In this document: in pieces, positions 34,366-43,299 of the stretch | How the letters are laid out: each line of letters begins with the position of its first letter | How positions within the stretch are numbered: position 1 is the stretch's first letter | Source: Cyclobacterium lianum | GTDB taxonomy: Bacteria > Bacteroidota > Bacteroidia > Cytophagales > Cyclobacteriaceae | Direction of reading: 5' to 3' | DNA: 64,000 nt | NCBI RefSeq assembly: GCF_900143075.1 | Contig: NZ_FRCY01000004.1 | Span: 248,001 to 312,000, forward strand | Translations under genes and position numbers: made by a program | Notes under the pieces: generated by a model | Told to the model about the DNA's origin: nothing | The model's database searches: none | The model's input: the letters and a program-made list of their open reading frames with translations, nothing else

Positions 34366-35007
34366 ATGAAAAACGAATCATCTACAGTTGAGAATTATAT
34401 CAAGACCATCTATTCTTTATGTGACAAGAATGGCAAAACGACTGTGAGTGCTGTAGCCGAAAGACTGCAAAACAACCCTGCATCAGTATCAAACATGGTT
34501 AGGCGGCTACATGAAAAAGGGTTATTAGAGAATAAGAGCAAGCTGATATTGAGTAAGGAGGGCAATCTGCTGGCTCGTCAACTGATAAGAAAACACCGAC
34601 TTTGGGAAACTTTTCTTGTGAGAGTACTCAATTTTAAATGGGAGGAAGTACATGATATTGCTGAGCAGTTGGAGCATGTACATTCGCCACTACTCACAGA
34701 AAGACTTCCAGTCTTTCTTAAATACCCAAAATTTGATCCGCATGGTGATCCAATACCTGACAAAAAAGGCAACTTACCTGATTTGAATGCGATACCTCTT
34801 ACTGAAGCCGAGGTTGATCAACTTTATATATTTCGGAGTGTTGCAACAGATAAAAGCGATTTTTTAAACTATTTAAATAAGAAAGGGCTTCAACTTGGCC
34901 AAAAATGGAAAGTAACTGAAAAAGAGGAGTTTGACGGCTCCGTCAAACTCCTAATTGACGAAAACAGGGAGGTATATTTCAGTGAAACAGTAGCCCAAAA
35001 CTTCTAA
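34366..35007 (+). CDS. DtxR/MntR-family metal-dependent regulator
   Basis: A 213-residue iron- or manganese-dependent repressor. A winged helix at residues 1-65 (SSTVENYIKTIYSLCDKNGK; VSNMVRRLHEKGLLE) is followed by the metal-binding and dimerisation region (LIRKHRLWETFLVRVLNFKW, then EEVHDIAEQLEHVHSPLLTE) with the expected Glu/His ligands. A C-terminal FeoA-like SH3 stretch (KGLQLGQKWKVTEKEEFDGS) is present. It is the only plus-strand gene here and sits divergent from the di-heme/Rieske/porin operon with a palindromic operator between them. Fe or Mn sensing is family knowledge, not seen directly. Confidence 0.9.
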   Translation: MKNESSTVENYIKTIYSLCDKNGKTTVSAVAERLQNNPASVSNMVRRLHEKGLLENKSKLILSKEGNLLARQLIRKHRLWETFLVRVLNFKWEEVHDIAEQLEHVHSPLLTERLPVFLKYPKFDPHGDPIPDKKGNLPDLNAIPLTEAEVDQLYIFRSVATDKSDFLNYLNKKGLQLGQKWKVTEKEEFDGSVKLLIDENREVYFSETVAQNF

Positions 35008-35037
35008 GTGAGCGCTATATAGTGATCTTGGTTACCT

Positions 35038-35124
35038 CTACCCCAAACTGTTGCCAATCACGTTTACCGAGCTCAGGCTCATGGCTGCTGCTGCCAGCAT
35101 TGGACTTAAAGCAATCCAAAAAAT
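35038..35124 (-). pseudogene. C-terminal remnant of a copper-type P-type ATPase
   Basis: 28 codons plus TAG on the minus strand read IFWIALSPMLAAAAMSLSSV and then NVIGNSLG. This is the last-helix signature of CopA-type ATPases, seen intact in the neighbouring CopA at 35400 ([20 protein letters not shown]). Nothing of the catalytic core remains. It lies between the regulator and the HMA gene. It is not a copy of the adjacent CopA, so it came from a different ATPase. Confidence 0.65.
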
Positions 35125-35153
35125 GCAAATAAGGTTTTTGCATCTGCCTGCAA

Positions 35154-35366
35154 TTAATTGGTAGCCTCAGCCTTAAAACCCGCTTTCTGTACCGTTTTCT
35201 TTATTTCTTCTTCAGTCAGATCAGAAGTTTCTACAGTAAGTATGCGGTCATCACTTTCAAGGTTGACATCCCATTTTTTTATGTTCTTTTCTTCGTTCAG
35301 GAAGGGAGTCACTTTTGAAAGGCATCCGCCACAATTGATATTGGTTTTGAATTTTAAAGTGTTCAT
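35154..35366 (-). CDS. HMA-domain metallochaperone (CopZ-like)
   Basis: A 70-residue heavy-metal-associated domain. Instead of the usual MxCxxC it has NINCGGCLSKVTPFLNEE (Cys12 and Cys15), giving a CxxC metal site without the Met. The rest fits the beta-alpha-beta-beta-alpha-beta fold (KKWDVNLESDDRILTVETSD). It probably passes Cu+ to the P-type ATPase encoded 33 bp upstream in the same direction. It could also buffer cytoplasmic copper. Confidence 0.85.
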   Translation of the reverse strand: MNTLKFKTNINCGGCLSKVTPFLNEEKNIKKWDVNLESDDRILTVETSDLTEEEIKKTVQKAGFKAEATN

Positions 35367-35399
35367 TGTTTAGTCTATTTAAAGTTTATAATTTGATTC

Positions 35400-37664
35400 T
35401 TAAATTTTTGCTGCTTTCAACCGCAGACTATTGGCTACTACCGATACCGAACTGAAGGCCATCGCCATGCCCGCAATCATCGGGTCAAGTAAAAAGCCGT
35501 TTACCGGATATAAAAGCCCTGCTGCTATCGGGATACCGATAATGTTGTAAATGAATGCCCAAAAGAGGTTCTGACGGATACCCAATACGGTTTTCTTAGA
35601 TAGCTTAAGTGCTTTAGGTATGGACTGCAGGTCTGAAGTTATTAATGTCATCTTCGCCACATCCATGGCTATGTCAGAACCTTTGCCCATCGCGATGCTG
35701 ATGTTGGCTTGTGCAAGAGCATGTGAGTCGTTGATGCCATCCCCAACCATCGCCACAATTTTTCCTTTGGCTTGTAGCTCTTTTACAAAATCTGCCTTGT
35801 CGGAGGGCAACACTTCCGCTTTGAAGTGTTTCAAACCCACTTGGTGAGCAACCGCACGAGCTGTTTGTTCATTATCTCCAGTGAGCATATACACTTCAAT
35901 GTTTCTTTCCTGCAGGGTTTCAATGGCCTTCTTAGACGTTTCCTTGATCTTATCGGCAATTGCCAGCACAGCTAAAGCCTGATCTTGATTGGCAAAAAAG
36001 ACTACAGTCTTGGCTTCCTCCCGAAGTGTTTTTGCTTTTTTGTCAAGTTGATTACTCACGTTGATATTATGCTCGGTAAGCAATCTTTGGTTACCCATAT
36101 AGAACCTCATGTCATTTTCATCAATTGCTTCAACCCCCCGCCCCGTACTGCTGTTAAACTGGGAAATGGTTGCAGATTTAATGCCTTCCTCTTTTAGCTT
36201 TTGAACCACCGCTTCTGCCAAAGGATGTTCCGATTGCGACTCCATGGCCAGTACCATGGGCTTGAGCTTTTCAGATTGCCCCTCATCTTCCCAAAAGATA
36301 TCCGTAACGACCGGCTTCCCTTCGGTGATGGTGCCCGTTTTGTCTAAAACAACAGCATTTACCTGATGTCCCAATTCCAGGCTTTCAGCATCTTTGATCA
36401 GAATATTGTTTTCAGCACCCTTTCCAACACCTACCATAATAGCGGTTGGGGTAGCCAGCCCCAAAGCACAGGGGCAGGCAATCACCAACACGGCTACCGA
36501 GGTAAGTAACGCATGCGTGAAGGCATCATCTCCACCTACCAACATCCAGGTGATAAAGGTCACGATGGAAATAGCCATGACGACCGGTACAAATATTCCT
36601 GCTATTTTATCTACCAGCTTTTGAACCGGGGCCTTACTGCCCTGGGCTTCCTGCACCATTTTGATTATTTGGGCAAGCAATGTTTCCTCGGCTACTTTTT
36701 CTGCGATAAAGCGGAAGCTTCCCTTTTGGTTTACCGTTCCGGCAAAGACTTTTTCACCTTTTGTTTTCTCTACCGGTATGGGTTCTCCTGTAATCATGCT
36801 TTCATCAACAAAAGAATTTCCCTCGGCCACTTCACCATCTACAGGTATCTTCTCCCCCGGACGAACCAAAATGGTATAACCCACCTCAACCGAGGCAATG
36901 GGCATTTCCACTTCCTCTCCATCCACGATCACTTTCAATGTTTTGGGCTGTAAACCCATTAGTTTTTTGATGGCAGAAGAAGTATTGGATTTTGCTTTTT
37001 CCTCCAATACTTTTCCCAGTGAGATGAAAGTGATGATTACGGTAGCCGCTTCATAATACACATGTGGATGTATGCCCCTATTGTGCCAAAACTCAGGAAA
37101 TAAGGTATTGAACAAGCTGAAAATGAATGCAATCCCCGTACTCAGGGCCACCAACGTATCCATGTTAGCCTTCCCGTGCCTGGCTTGTTTATAGGCATTA
37201 ATGAAAAAACTTCTGCCAAACCAGAATAAAACCGGAATGGTAAATGCCAGAGAAATCCATCTGCCCGGCATCCAGTCCATGTAGAACATGCCCAGAATGA
37301 ATACCGGTAGCGTTAATATAGCAGACCAAATGGTGCGTCTTTTTACTTCCTGGTAATGCTTTTCCTGAAGCTCCTGCTGCGCTTCTGATGGATTTTCAGC
37401 GTCTACAATCAAATCATAACCAACTGACTGTAGCGCCTTACGCAAATCCTCTGAGGTGAGTGAATCGTTATATTCTACTAATACCGAACTATTAGCGAAA
37501 TTGACACTTGCCTTGGCCACACCTTCAGTATGGGTAAGGATGGACTCCACGCTGGAGGCACATGAGGCGCAAGTCATCCCCGTTACAGGAAAGGATTTTT
37601 TTAGTGTCTTGTCCATCTTTTTAGATGGTCTTCTTTTTGGTTCAATAATATCTATGGCTTCCAT
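35400..37664 (-). CDS. copA: Copper-exporting P1B-1-type ATPase CopA
   Basis: A 754-residue Cu+ ATPase. One N-terminal HMA domain has MTCASC (Cys32, Cys35). The transmembrane CPC motif is Cys397-Pro398-Cys399 ([13 protein letters not shown]), and the phosphorylated residue is Asp441 (DKTGTITEG). TGE ([11 protein letters not shown]), HP (SEHPLAEAV) and a [10 protein letters not shown] hinge follow. All core elements are intact. It pumps Cu+ out of the cytoplasm. Met17 is another possible start. The HMA chaperone gene follows 33 bp later, and the AraC-type regulator at 37804 lies upstream. Confidence 0.95.
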   Translation of the reverse strand: MEAIDIIEPKRRPSKKMDKTLKKSFPVTGMTCASCASSVESILTHTEGVAKASVNFANSSVLVEYNDSLTSEDLRKALQSVGYDLIVDAENPSEAQQELQEKHYQEVKRRTIWSAILTLPVFILGMFYMDWMPGRWISLAFTIPVLFWFGRSFFINAYKQARHGKANMDTLVALSTGIAFIFSLFNTLFPEFWHNRGIHPHVYYEAATVIITFISLGKVLEEKAKSNTSSAIKKLMGLQPKTLKVIVDGEEVEMPIASVEVGYTILVRPGEKIPVDGEVAEGNSFVDESMITGEPIPVEKTKGEKVFAGTVNQKGSFRFIAEKVAEETLLAQIIKMVQEAQGSKAPVQKLVDKIAGIFVPVVMAISIVTFITWMLVGGDDAFTHALLTSVAVLVIACPCALGLATPTAIMVGVGKGAENNILIKDAESLELGHQVNAVVLDKTGTITEGKPVVTDIFWEDEGQSEKLKPMVLAMESQSEHPLAEAVVQKLKEEGIKSATISQFNSSTGRGVEAIDENDMRFYMGNQRLLTEHNINVSNQLDKKAKTLREEAKTVVFFANQDQALAVLAIADKIKETSKKAIETLQERNIEVYMLTGDNEQTARAVAHQVGLKHFKAEVLPSDKADFVKELQAKGKIVAMVGDGINDSHALAQANISIAMGKGSDIAMDVAKMTLITSDLQSIPKALKLSKKTVLGIRQNLFWAFIYNIIGIPIAAGLLYPVNGFLLDPMIAGMAMAFSSVSVVANSLRLKAAKI

Positions 37665-37803
37665 ATATCATTTTTTAATCTATATGTTCTGAGATGAACA
37701 ATACAAATTTCGGAAGTGCAAAAGGAATAAGTACTATAGGATTTGCTGAAGGTTTTACAAAATTGTCAGTAGGCCGAGCACACGGGATTTGAATATTGAA
37801 TAA

Positions 37804-38376
37804 TTATATGTTATCCAATGTGTTTCTTTTTCTATCAATAGTACTTTTAAACTGAGAAGGTGTCATACCAGTGACTTTTTTAAATTGACTACTTAAATGT
37901 GCCGAACTGCTGTATCCTAACTGAAAGGCGATTTGGCTCAGTGTAAGTTCATCATAGATCAGCAATTCCTTAATGCGTTCAATTTTTTGGCGAATAATAT
38001 ATTGCTCCAGGGTGATACTTTCTACAGAAGAAAAAAGCATACCGAGATATTTATAGTCATAGTTGAGTTGGTCAGCGATAAAATCAGCCCATTTCACATC
38101 TAAAACTTCCTGTGAATGATGAATCTTTTGAACAATCAAATTTTTCATCTGCTCTATCAGTCTGCTTTTGCGATCATCTATAAGCGAAAAACCTACTGTT
38201 TCCAGCCCTTCATTTAACCTGCTTTTTTCCTCATCCCCTAATCCTTCTTTGAGTTCAATCTCACCCAATTCCACATTTTGAAAGGGTATCTCCAATTCTT
38301 CCATGAGTTGCTTAACCGCTGTTATACAGCGCGGGCAAACCATATTTTTCACGTGTAATTTTCTGCTCTCTATCAT
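37804..38376 (-). CDS. AraC-family regulator with N-terminal HMA-like sensor
   Basis: A 190-residue protein. The first ~70 residues look like an HMA domain with a CPRC site (MVCPRCI, Cys14 and Cys17). The C-terminal ~95 residues are a two-HTH AraC domain (DELTLSQIAFQLGYSSSAHL, then SSQFKKVTGMTPSQFKSTID). It is thus a compact one-component sensor that may read a metal or thiol state directly. Its own gene has the shared 22-bp motif and promoter box upstream, suggesting autoregulation. A longer paralogue is at 62472-63335. Confidence 0.85.
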   Translation of the reverse strand: MIESRKLHVKNMVCPRCITAVKQLMEELEIPFQNVELGEIELKEGLGDEEKSRLNEGLETVGFSLIDDRKSRLIEQMKNLIVQKIHHSQEVLDVKWADFIADQLNYDYKYLGMLFSSVESITLEQYIIRQKIERIKELLIYDELTLSQIAFQLGYSSSAHLSSQFKKVTGMTPSQFKSTIDRKRNTLDNI

Positions 38377-38398
38377 CTCAATATTGTAATGGCACTTG

Positions 38399-38455
38399 AA
38401 TAAATAAACACTATTTTAAGCGATATGATTTATAAAATCCGGTGTTTGATGTATG
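38399..38455 (-). promoter_or_regulatory. Regulon motif and -7 box before the first HMA-AraC gene
   Basis: Motif at 38434-38455, on the minus strand CATACATCAAACACCGGA and four more bases. 27 bp closer to the gene lies TATTTATT (38399-38406), a weak form of the Bacteroidota TAnnTTTG box. The motif ends just upstream of where a -33 box would sit, the usual place for an AraC-type activator. The HMA-AraC gene starts at 38376. Confidence 0.55.
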
Positions 38456-38498
38456 AAATTATGAGACTACATTTAAATGCAGCCACTCTGAATTTTGT

Positions 38499-38975
38499 TT
38501 ATCGGGTATCTCTGGTAGAAATAATTTTGTGTGTGATAATAAAACTCAGTATTGGATTTACCACAATCGCCAAAAAAGGAGAAAGCCCTACCTCCAAAAC
38601 TGGTACAATAGGCATCTTTTCATTGTAACTCCAGAAATTAAGTTCAATAGCTACCCATTCCGCTACGAATGCAAACATACCAGCTATTAGAAGTACAGTA
38701 ACAATTGTTTTGAAATTGAAATTACGAATCCAACACCTATCTTTAAGTACCACAGCCACAAGGCCATATATGATAAATTTAAGTACCACATCCCCGATGG
38801 TGCATCCTAGAAAATAGATGCTTTTCATAAAGTAATTATACTCTTCATATAGGCCTGCATGAAGGTTTTCCCAGATAAAATTTAGCACAAAGGCTATCAG
38901 GGAAATCCAAATTATCAGACTTTTACGTGTAGGATTATGGGGTTCATTCATAAAAAAATCAGGATCAACCTGCAT
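38499..38975 (-). CDS. Uncharacterised four-helix membrane protein
   Basis: A 158-residue protein with about four hydrophobic helices (LIIWISLIAFVLNFIWENLH; GDVVLKFIIYGLVAVVL; ILLIAGMFAFVAEWVAIELN approx.). It has a FIWENLHAGLYEEYNYF motif between helices 1 and 2. I recognise no characterised family. Similar small membrane proteins with an FxWENLH signature occur as hypothetical genes. It stands between the HMA-AraC gene and the DUF2911 operon with its own ~130-bp leader. A role in metal or osmotic stress is only suggested by context. Confidence 0.65.
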   Translation of the reverse strand: MQVDPDFFMNEPHNPTRKSLIIWISLIAFVLNFIWENLHAGLYEEYNYFMKSIYFLGCTIGDVVLKFIIYGLVAVVLKDRCWIRNFNFKTIVTVLLIAGMFAFVAEWVAIELNFWSYNEKMPIVPVLEVGLSPFLAIVVNPILSFIITHKIISTRDTR

Positions 38976-39106
38976 ATAAGGCTGACCCTGATGCTTAAAT
39001 ATCTCACAAAAATAAACCTACAGAAAATATCCCATGACCCTGTACCTCCATAATGAGCGATATCAGGATAAGCGTGTATGTGATTTTGAAGTTCATTTCA
39101 GGGTGT

Positions 39107-39742
39107 TTATTCGTTTACCTTAAAGTCGAAGCTAATGCGCACCTTTTCCCATTCCAGTGAAATTTGTCCTCCATCATCATCTTTTGCTACGGTATAAGTC
39201 AGCTCTTCTTTTACTTCGGGCAGCTCTTCCGGTGATACGGAAAATCTCATCACATCCTTATCAGCTGAGTACTCGTCCGCACCGTGCTGGTCCCAGTTTT
39301 TGTTAAGTATGATCGTCCATTCTGCCTTTCCGGGAATGGTAAAAAAGGCATATTTCCCTTTTGGGAGTTCCTGCCCATTGATGAGCAGCTCTTTGTTTGT
39401 GTCCAGCCAGGTGGCCTTATGTGCCCCTGAAACCCATACTTCATCGTAGGCCACCAGTCCACCAAAAATAACCCGGCCTCTAACACGTGGAGAGGAGTAA
39501 TCGATATGCACATGAGCGTCATTTATCATGGCCATGGCACTGGTATGAGGGCTTTTAGGCTTCCCTTCACTTTCACTTGCTCCTTCTTTAGCCATATCAT
39601 GCCCCTCATGTTCATCAGAAGCTTTTGAGGCTGGGTGTTCATGGGCATCATCATGGCCCTCTTTTTGGGAATCAGAAGTTTGACTTGTGCATCCGGAAAA
39701 AATGAACGCGGCTATTGTAAGAGTGTAGATTAGTTTTTTCAT
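39107..39742 (-). CDS. DUF2911 lipoprotein with His-rich linker
   Basis: A 211-residue lipoprotein (lipobox FSGCTSQ, Cys18). After it comes a flexible stretch rich in His, Glu and Lys (EGHDDAHEHPASKASDEHEG). The remainder is a DUF2911 domain (IDYSSPRVRGRVIFGGLVAY, KYAFFTIPGKAEWTIILNKN), a beta-sandwich domain of unknown function common in Bacteroidota. The His-rich linker can bind metals. It closes a three-lipoprotein operon with the DUF6503 and NTF2-like genes, 5 bp after the preceding stop. Confidence 0.85.
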   Translation of the reverse strand: MKKLIYTLTIAAFIFSGCTSQTSDSQKEGHDDAHEHPASKASDEHEGHDMAKEGASESEGKPKSPHTSAMAMINDAHVHIDYSSPRVRGRVIFGGLVAYDEVWVSGAHKATWLDTNKELLINGQELPKGKYAFFTIPGKAEWTIILNKNWDQHGADEYSADKDVMRFSVSPEELPEVKEELTYTVAKDDDGGQISLEWEKVRISFDFKVNE

Positions 39743-39747
39743 AGGTT

Positions 39748-40521
39748 TTAATTGTTATTTAGTTTAACGTTTACATTTTTCAAATCAATATCTGAGAGCT
39801 TCTCAAGCTTATCTTGCTGATAGTACTCATCTATTTCTGAAAGCTTGAATTCAACACCTTTTTTGGGTTTGTAATTGAAGTAATCCTGGATTTGGATACC
39901 ATTGATATCCCCGGGATTGGTTGCTTCCCGGAAGCGAATACCACCACCATTGGTTTGGTATTCATAAGCAAAATAGTCCAGAATGTAGTCCTCACTATCG
40001 AACCAATAGATAAATACATCCTCGAAATCTTCTCCGCCCCCCTCTTGTCTAAATGTTACTTGAATTTTATGATATTCTTTGTCAAGAACATTGACTTTGC
40101 CGAGATAATTTTTGATTACCGAAGCGTCATTTAGCCTGTAGGGTAAAAATGCGAAGTAGATGACGGAATTTACCGAATTAGCGTAGGCATTTTGCCTTGC
40201 TGCCACAAGTTCCTGCACTTTACCGTTGATGTAGCGTGTAAGGCCATTATTGGTAAGCACGTCAAGGGTTTCTGTTCCGGTGCTGTCGATATGGAGACGG
40301 GTGCATTCAAACTGATTTTCATTCATTTTATAACTATAGGATCTGTCCCTAAAATCAAAGGCTGCTTCCGCATTAGCTAATAAATGAAGATTGCTTCTGG
40401 CAATGGCAGAGTCTACTACTGCCTGTGCCTTAGGGTCAGTTGTTGTGCTAGCTGATGGATTACAGCCGACAAAGAGTAGGCCCAGAAGAATGCCTAAATA
40501 GCTGTTGTACTTTATTTGCAT
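39748..40521 (-). CDS. DUF6503 lipoprotein
   Basis: A 257-residue lipoprotein (lipobox LLFVGCNPS, Cys20). The mature part matches DUF6503: FDFRDRSYSYKMNENQFE, then NYLGKVNVLDKEYHKIQVTF and a conserved EDYILDYFAYEYQTNGGGIR. These proteins have a LolA/LolB-like curved sheet and unknown ligands. It starts within the end of the NTF2-like gene (10-bp overlap) and leads into the DUF2911 gene, so all three are cotranscribed. Its function in a metal-stress array is not known. Confidence 0.8.
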   Translation of the reverse strand: MQIKYNSYLGILLGLLFVGCNPSASTTTDPKAQAVVDSAIARSNLHLLANAEAAFDFRDRSYSYKMNENQFECTRLHIDSTGTETLDVLTNNGLTRYINGKVQELVAARQNAYANSVNSVIYFAFLPYRLNDASVIKNYLGKVNVLDKEYHKIQVTFRQEGGGEDFEDVFIYWFDSEDYILDYFAYEYQTNGGGIRFREATNPGDINGIQIQDYFNYKPKKGVEFKLSEIDEYYQQDKLEKLSDIDLKNVNVKLNNN

Positions 40522-40961
40522 CCTCTTGAAAATTGCAGGTGAACGATCTTCCGCATATCTTCCTCTACCTGCATGGAAAGGGTTACCAATCCGGCAGAAT
40601 TAATTTGCTGGCCTTGCATCTCGCCCTTAATCAAATAATTGCCTTGCAATAATGCCATCTCTTTGTTGACCAGAGATTCAGCAACTTCAACAGAGAATGT
40701 CATCTCCTGCATCTCCTCAATTTCTTTTCCCAAATGACCGTCTCTGTAGTGCTCCCAGGAATCATCAACTGATCCCTGTTCGTATATCTTAGCTTTGGAA
40801 GAAAAAACCGCGTTCAACGAATCCAGATTTTTATCATTTACTGAACTGACAAATAAGTCCAGCACTTCGTTGGCTGTATTTTTGGGTTTGACCGAATCAT
40901 TGCAATAAATCATTAGTATTGATAGAGCCAAAATAGCGGTGGTAAATAATTTTTTCATCAT
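40512..40961 (-). CDS. NTF2-like lipoprotein
   Basis: A 149-residue protein whose leader ends in LMIYCNDS (lipid Cys20). The mature part is a single NTF2/SnoaL-like cone (TANEVLDLFVSSVNDKNLDS, then LNAVFSSKAKIYEQGSVDDS; AGLVTLSMQVEEDMRKIVHL). NTF2-like domains bind small hydrophobic ligands or act as weak enzymes, and no catalytic residues are obvious here. It heads the lipoprotein operon, 25 bp after the aldolase stop. Confidence 0.65.
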   Translation of the reverse strand: MMKKLFTTAILALSILMIYCNDSVKPKNTANEVLDLFVSSVNDKNLDSLNAVFSSKAKIYEQGSVDDSWEHYRDGHLGKEIEEMQEMTFSVEVAESLVNKEMALLQGNYLIKGEMQGQQINSAGLVTLSMQVEEDMRKIVHLQFSRGCK

Positions 40962-40986
40962 AGATTATTGGGTTAGTTATAAATAG

Positions 40987-42045
40987 TTAAGCAATAGTAA
41001 TTTCTTTATCAAGGTAAACCTGCTGGATCAGATTAAGCAGTTCAACGCCTTCGTTTCTAGGTCTTTGGAATGCTTTCCTTCCCGAAATCAATCCCATGCC
41101 TCCTGCTCGTTTATTGATAATAGCCGTTTTTACAGCTTCAGCATAGTCCGAATCACCAGATGATGCCCCTCCCGAGTTGATCAGGCCTATCTTGCCCATG
41201 TAGCAGTTGGCTACCTGGTATCGGCACAGATCAATTGGATGATCCGAAGTATATTTCTCATACATTTCTTTAGAAGTCTTACCAAAATCCATAGCCTTGA
41301 AACCGCCATTTGTTTCAGGCAGCTTTTGTTTGATAATATCTGCCTGAATGGTCACTCCCAGATGGTTGGCCTGGCCTGTGAGGTCAGCGGCTGTATGGTA
41401 ATCCTTGTCCTTGGTTTTGAAGGCTTCATTTCGGGTATAACACCACAAGATAGTGGCCATCCCTAATTCATGGGCATAAGCAAAGGCTTCTGAAATTTCA
41501 CGGATCTGCCGGTTTGACTCTGCCGACCCAAAGTATACGGTAGCCCCAATGGCGCAAGCCCCCATATTCCAGGCATCCTTTACCGTTCCAAATAAAATCT
41601 GGTCATGCTTGTTGGGATAGGTTAGAAGCTCATTATGGTTGATTTTTACGATATAAGGAATTTTATGCGCATACTTTCGGGCGTTAAGCCCTAATACACC
41701 AAAGGTAGAGGCTACACCGTTACAACCTGCTTCCAAACCAAGCTGTACAATATTCTCCGGGTCAAAGTAGTCCGGATTGGGGCCAAAAGCACTCCCAGCG
41801 GAATGTTCAATACCCTGATCTACCGGAAGAATTGACAAGTAGCCCGTGCCTGCCAGGTTACCACTATTATACAATCTTGATAGTGAATTAAGCACCTGCG
41901 GATTTCTGTTTGTATTCAGAAAAACCTGATCCAGATAATCCGGTCCGGGTATGGTAAGCCTTGTTTTGTCAAAGGTTTTGCAGCTGTACTCTAACAGGTA
42001 TTCAGCCTGATCTCCTAAATATTCATTTATCTTTTTCATATCCAT
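40987..42045 (-). CDS. fbaB: Class I fructose-bisphosphate aldolase (FbaB-type)
   Basis: A 352-residue aldolase closely resembling FbaB. Conserved stretches are [60 protein letters not shown], the Schiff-base Lys region [20 protein letters not shown] and [20 protein letters not shown]. It cleaves or forms fructose 1,6-bisphosphate and belongs to the archaeal/DhnA-type class I branch, needing no metal. The ORF can extend to a TTG at 42063, but the ATG at 42045 (or 42039) suits the family. It follows the MFS gene closely, near the end of the stress array. Confidence 0.9.
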   Translation of the reverse strand: MDMKKINEYLGDQAEYLLEYSCKTFDKTRLTIPGPDYLDQVFLNTNRNPQVLNSLSRLYNSGNLAGTGYLSILPVDQGIEHSAGSAFGPNPDYFDPENIVQLGLEAGCNGVASTFGVLGLNARKYAHKIPYIVKINHNELLTYPNKHDQILFGTVKDAWNMGACAIGATVYFGSAESNRQIREISEAFAYAHELGMATILWCYTRNEAFKTKDKDYHTAADLTGQANHLGVTIQADIIKQKLPETNGGFKAMDFGKTSKEMYEKYTSDHPIDLCRYQVANCYMGKIGLINSGGASSGDSDYAEAVKTAIINKRAGGMGLISGRKAFQRPRNEGVELLNLIQQVYLDKEITIA

Positions 42046-42063
42046 TCTATTTACAGTTGACAA

Positions 42064-43299
42064 TTATTGACGTTTTGTACTTGTAGATTTTAACCTCGGG
42101 ACGACCAGAACGGTTACAAGTAGTAATACTGTTCCGATGATCGGGTATGGCCAGGATTTGCCAAAGGTGTACAACCAAATACCCAAAATAGGCCCCAGTA
42201 CCTGACCGATGCTATTAACAGATGTTTGTAGCGAAAGATCAGCTCCGGTATGATTTTTATCAATGAAAGAAATCATAGCGATAAGATTTGGCGTAACCAT
42301 GGCTCCTCCTACCGCAAAAACGATGATCATAGCGTAGACAAACAAGTTGTGTATCCAGAAAGAAAAAGCGAACATGGCCAATGAGGCTATTGCAAAGCCG
42401 ATAAATAGTTGTGTGTTTATAGACAATTTTTTCTCATCAAGACTGGCAAAGAGGGGCTGTAGTGCCGCCATGATCAAACCACAAAGCATAAAGCCCAGGC
42501 CTATCTGTGAAGTAGTAAAAGTAAGGACATCCTTAGCGTATACGGAAAAGACCGTTTCAAATAAGGTGACCGCTAATTGAATAACCAACGACATCAGTAA
42601 CAGTAATATAAAATCTAATCTGATGCTCAATCTTGATTGCTGTACTTCTTGTAGAATATCAAGGTTACGTCTTTCGGGATTTTTCAACCATCCGATGGTT
42701 AGAAACAAAATCAATACCCCTAATAATGCCACCGCAAGGAAAGGAACGCTGAATTTATCTAGCAGTAAATGCCCGAAGCTGGTATTAAAATGCAGGTTGG
42801 TTTGAGCGAGATAACCACCGATCATCGGCCCGGCTATCACTCCCGTACTTACAGCAACCCCGGACCATGCCAAGACTTTCCTTCGCTGCATGCTGTTGGT
42901 AATGTCACTGAGGTAAGCATTACCAACGGGGATAACCGAAGATGAGAAGATCCCTCCAAGGATACGGGCCATGTACAGCATGGTTAAAGAAGTAGCCAGG
43001 CCGGTTAATGCCTGCATAACAACAAAACCTGTCAGCCCCATAATGATGAGTAGTTTACGACCGAAACGGTCGGATAACTTACCCCAAACTACCGCAAATA
43101 ATAGTTGAAAAAATGGGTATATGCTGGTAAGGATACCAATGTGATAGTTGATATCCTCATCCGCCACTACACCGGACTTTAAAGCAAGTCTTTCCGTATA
43201 GTAGGGTAAAACGGGCAGCAGTACGCCATACCCGCTCATAACCACAAAAATACTCAACAGGACAATTATTATCCTGCCAAGAATTTCTCTATTACCCAT
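42064..43299 (-). CDS. MFS transporter (multidrug/TetA-like)
   Basis: A 411-residue 12-helix major facilitator. The loop 2-3 signature is VWGKLSDRFGRKLLIIMGLT, and motif C-like sequence in TM5 (VSTGVIAGPMIGGYLAQTNL) indicates a drug/H+ antiporter. Repeated Gly-rich helices and the central loop at ~200-220 fit the family. It is joined to CopB by a one-base overlap, so it may export a copper-linked or toxic compound, but the substrate is not evident. Confidence 0.9.
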   Translation of the reverse strand: MGNREILGRIIIVLLSIFVVMSGYGVLLPVLPYYTERLALKSGVVADEDINYHIGILTSIYPFFQLLFAVVWGKLSDRFGRKLLIIMGLTGFVVMQALTGLATSLTMLYMARILGGIFSSSVIPVGNAYLSDITNSMQRRKVLAWSGVAVSTGVIAGPMIGGYLAQTNLHFNTSFGHLLLDKFSVPFLAVALLGVLILFLTIGWLKNPERRNLDILQEVQQSRLSIRLDFILLLLMSLVIQLAVTLFETVFSVYAKDVLTFTTSQIGLGFMLCGLIMAALQPLFASLDEKKLSINTQLFIGFAIASLAMFAFSFWIHNLFVYAMIIVFAVGGAMVTPNLIAMISFIDKNHTGADLSLQTSVNSIGQVLGPILGIWLYTFGKSWPYPIIGTVLLLVTVLVVPRLKSTSTKRQ

